Below are positions 5,594-6,826 of a DNA stretch of 6,826 bases, piece by piece; the first letter of the stretch is position 1, and every line of letters begins with the position of its first letter. A program made the translations under genes and the position numbers. Below the pieces are notes generated by a model. It was not told the DNA's origin, ran no database searches, and was given only the letters and a program-made list of their open reading frames with translations. The DNA lies in assembly GCA_031257695.1 (NCBI GenBank), contig JAIROB010000205.1, forward strand, positions 1 to 6,826. The letters run 5' to 3'. The DNA is from Treponema sp. (GTDB taxonomy: Bacteria; Spirochaetota; Spirochaetia; Treponematales; Breznakiellaceae).

Positions 5594-5814
5594 AAATCGT
5601 ATGGGAATGCCGCGTTCCAAACATCCCCATAACAACCACCGGGAATAACCCTCCATAAGGATGAACGCACGACGTATATACGCGCCGGCGCGCCTTCCCG
5701 CTCAAGGGCGATGTGGAAAATTCCGGATAACTGTCCCACCGGTATTCGGATTTCCTTAGGCTCATTCCACGAAGCCTAAAAAATAAACTTCAGTCTAACA
5801 GACCTCCGTCGCGG
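5594..5814 (-). other. Downstream part of the riboswitch transcript; no supportable gene
   Basis: Minus-strand open frames exist here (a 157-codon frame from 5765 and a 71-codon frame from 5739), but they run through the terminator-like hairpins or repeat DNA. They have no good ribosome-binding site and no recognisable domain. Immediately after the aptamer come a weak hairpin, GTCT-GTT-AGAC (minus strand, 5803-5793), and a U-rich tract TTTATTTTTT (5787-5778), a candidate expression platform. A 7-bp stem, TTAGGCT/AGCCTAA (5756-5762 with 5773-5779), overlaps the U-tract and could compete with it. The genes normally controlled by B12 riboswitches (btuB, cbi/cob, metE, nrd) are not visible. Confidence 0.55.
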
Positions 5815-5975
5815 TATACCAAAGTCTCCTGACTTATGGGCAATTCCCCGCTGGCCTTCCCAAACGAAACTTTTCAGTTCACGTCCAGTGGCCGTTACTA
5901 GCGGCTCTTCCCAATCACAGTTACGGGATAGCGGAGGATTTCCGGCATAAGGCCGGGCACCTCACTTCCTTTGAA
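5815..5975 (-). promoter_or_regulatory. Cobalamin (B12) riboswitch aptamer
   Basis: Read on the minus strand, the conserved blocks appear in the right order and spacing. AAGGAAGTGAGGTGC (5971-5957) is followed by a P5-like hairpin CCGGC-CTTAT-GCCGG, then AAATCCTCCGCTATCC and TCCCGTAACTGTGAT (5928-5914). A GCCG/CGGC stem comes next, then GCCACTGG (5892-5885), GGGAAGGCC (5861-5853) and the B12 box AAGTCAGGAGACTTT (about 5835-5821). This is the class-I cobalamin aptamer pattern (Rfam RF00174 family), recognised by eye. A good promoter lies just upstream, so this is an independent transcription unit. It is oriented toward the 3' end of the URO-D-type methyltransferase and away from the acyl-CoA dehydrogenase. 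The L5-L13 kissing partner could not be identified with confidence. Confidence 0.93.
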
Positions 5976-5988
5976 ATATACTAGGGTG

Positions 5989-6017
5989 AGAATATAGTAT
6001 TGTGAAGGACTTGTCAA
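5989..6017 (-). promoter_or_regulatory. Sigma-70-type promoter of the riboswitch RNA
   Basis: On the minus strand a perfect -35 TTGACA (6017-6012) is followed after exactly 17 bp by TATTCT (5994-5989), matching the -10 consensus at 4 of 6 bases. Transcription would start near 5982, about 10 bases before the conserved aptamer core. A 42-bp perfect palindrome begins 4 bp upstream of the -35. Confidence 0.75.
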
Positions 6018-6021
6018 GCGA

Positions 6022-6063
6022 AATTTACAAAAATTTGCGAAATTTCGCAAATTTTTGTAAATT
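6022..6063. repeat. Perfect 42-bp AT-rich palindrome upstream of the riboswitch promoter
   Basis: Centred between 6042 and 6043, every base from 6022 to 6063 pairs with its mirror partner: AATTTACAAAAATTTGCGAAA, then its exact complement, with no loop. It sits 4 bp upstream of the -35 of the riboswitch promoter and about 170 bp past the dehydrogenase stop. It could be a dimeric regulator's operator, an UP-type AT-rich element, or a mobile-repeat end. Part of it (TTTCGCAAATTTTT, 6043-6056) recurs at 6185-6198. Confidence 0.9.
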
Positions 6064-6066
6064 GAG

Positions 6067-6096
6067 GCTGTTCCAAAACTTCAGTTTTGGAACAGC
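6067..6096. repeat. 14-bp perfect hairpin repeat (GCTGTTCCAAAACT)
   Basis: GCTGTTCCAAAACT (6067-6080) and AGTTTTGGAACAGC (6083-6096) are exact complements separated by TC. The GTTTTGGAACAG arm recurs at 6166-6177. This looks like a dispersed intergenic repeat. There is no T-tract beside it, so terminator function is uncertain. Confidence 0.75.
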
Positions 6097-6111
6097 AACC
6101 TTAGCTTTAGG

Positions 6112-6141
6112 GGAAAAAGCGGGCTTTAGACCGCTTTTTCC
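6112..6141 (-). terminator. Likely bidirectional terminator after the acyl-CoA dehydrogenase gene
   Basis: GGAAAAAGCGG (6112-6122) pairs perfectly with CCGCTTTTTCC (6131-6141) around an 8-base loop. A-tract and T-tract flank the short GC core on both strands, the usual look of a bidirectional intrinsic terminator. It lies about 90 bases beyond the dehydrogenase stop and separates that gene from the riboswitch unit. The GC core is only 4 bp, so efficiency is uncertain. Confidence 0.55.
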
Positions 6142-6144
6142 AAG

Positions 6145-6199
6145 AGGCTGTGGAAAAACCATAGGGTTTTGGAACAGGCTCAATTTTCGCAAATTTTTT
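6145..6199. repeat. Diverged copies of the neighbouring hairpin and palindrome
   Basis: AGGCTGTGGAAAAACC (6145-6160) pairs with GGTTTTGGAACAGGCT (6165-6180) at 12 of 16 positions around ATAG. The right arm repeats GTTTTGGAACAG from 6067-6096. Directly after it, AATTTTCGCAAATTTTTT (6182-6199) repeats half of the 42-bp palindrome. The whole 6022-6199 segment is thus flanked by copies of the same AT-rich half-site, as if built by duplication or insertion. Confidence 0.55.
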
Positions 6200-6229
6200 A
6201 GGTCCGGGGGGAGGCCGGGAAACCCTGTC

Positions 6230-6826
6230 CTATTCCCCCGGGCCTATCACTGCCGCATAGTGTTGCAGCAGGGTCGCGTTGTCCCCGGTGATGAAGCTGT
6301 GGGCGGCCCCTATGCGGGAGGGAAGCCTGGCGATGAAGACAGCGGCGACCTGGAGTTTCCGCTCGCTGTGCGCCGCGTCCCGCAGGAGCAGGTAGCTGAT
6401 GACCAGGTCGGTTGCCATTTCCACGAGTCTGCGGGCGTGGTACGCGGCGAACTGTTCCTGCCCCTCGCCCTGGTAGGTCTTTACGTGGGCCAGGGTCCCG
6501 TCGAAGAGCTTGCGGGCGGCGCGGACCTGCTCCACAAGGGCGGGGGCGCGGGAATAATCGGCCTGGTCGTACTCGTCCAGGATGGACTGGGCCACGCCGG
6601 AAGTCACCGGGCCTATGGCGGCCACCACCTGGAGCTGGGTCGTGCCCTCGTAGATGTTGGTGATCCGGGCGTCGCGGTAGTGGCGTTCCGCGTTGAACTC
6701 CTTCATATACCCCGTGCCTCCGTGGATCTGGATGGCGTCGTAGGCGACTTTGTTGGCCATTTCCGTGGCATAGGCCTTTACCATGGGGGTGAAGAAGCCC
6801 GCGAGTTTGGCGTATTTCTTCTTGTC
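6230..6826 (-). CDS. Acyl-CoA dehydrogenase, C-terminal part (5' end outside window)
   Basis: The minus-strand frame is open to the right edge, so about 198 C-terminal residues are seen, beginning [33 protein letters not shown] and [16 protein letters not shown] are the conserved FAD-contacting and catalytic segments of acyl-CoA dehydrogenases; the Glu in IYEGT is the catalytic base position of the family. About 125 residues follow IYEGT instead of the usual short tail. This fits the longer (~560-600 residue) class with an extra C-terminal helical domain (Acyl-CoA_dh_C type). The enzyme would oxidise an acyl-CoA to the enoyl-CoA and pass electrons to an electron-transfer flavoprotein; chain-length preference cannot be told. 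It is convergent with the methyltransferase and independent of the riboswitch, whose promoter lies downstream of its stop and reads away. Confidence 0.93.
   Translation of the reverse strand, partial: DKKKYAKLAGFFTPMVKAYATEMANKVAYDAIQIHGGTGYMKEFNAERHYRDARITNIYEGTTQLQVVAAIGPVTSGVAQSILDEYDQADYSRAPALVEQVRAARKLFDGTLAHVKTYQGEGQEQFAAYHARRLVEMATDLVISYLLLRDAAHSERKLQVAAVFIARLPSRIGAAHSFITGDNATLLQHYAAVIGPGE

Noticed and set aside
5292..5765. 157-codon minus-strand frame after the riboswitch as the regulated gene
   Set aside because: It runs through two terminator-like structures and into the antisense of the methyltransferase. It has no ribosome-binding site, and part of it (NHDGHRGHQGF) is a translation of an intergenic repeat.

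Overview
The window looks like chromosomal DNA from a spirochaete, most likely a Treponema-type bacterium, possibly a gut treponeme. This is inference. It rests on the GC-rich coding style with AT-rich control regions, on the degenerate REP-transposase-like protein (a type I recall from termite-gut treponemes), and on the dense hairpin repeats between genes. No rRNA, tRNA or CRISPR array was seen.

Layout, left to right. (1) Positions 1-1964 (+) hold the 3' end of an NtrB/AtoS-type histidine kinase, which overlaps by 4 bp a complete NtrC-family sigma-54 activator. (2) A 182-bp intergenic region carries a near-perfect -24/-12 sigma-54 promoter immediately before a complete group-2 (RpoS-like) sigma-70-family gene at 2147-2974 (+). 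Together these suggest a kinase -> sigma-54 activator -> alternative sigma factor cascade, in outline like Hk2-Rrp2-RpoN-RpoS of Borrelia. (3) Positions 2975-3655 are non-coding and full of large inverted repeats and degenerate direct repeats. They lead into a small RAYT/Y1-transposase-like gene (3656-4123, +) that lacks its catalytic motifs. (4) A three-hairpin array (4256-4331) precedes a complete URO-D/MtaA-family, corrinoid-type methyltransferase gene (4383-5435, +).

(5) Positions 5436-6229 hold no convincing gene but much regulatory structure. There is a terminator-like inverted repeat after the methyltransferase, then a second terminator-like structure on the minus strand. A clear cobalamin riboswitch lies on the minus strand (about 5815-5975) with its own -35/-10 promoter. 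Next come a perfect 42-bp palindrome and several repeat hairpins. (6) The 3' part of an acyl-CoA dehydrogenase gene (6230-6826, -) runs off the right edge.

Two arrangements stand out. The first is the sigma-54-driven sigma-70-family gene placed directly behind a sigma-54 activator. The second is the B12 riboswitch, which has no recognisable gene downstream and points at the 3' end of a gene from a cobalamin-dependent enzyme family. It could make a B12-controlled non-coding or antisense RNA.
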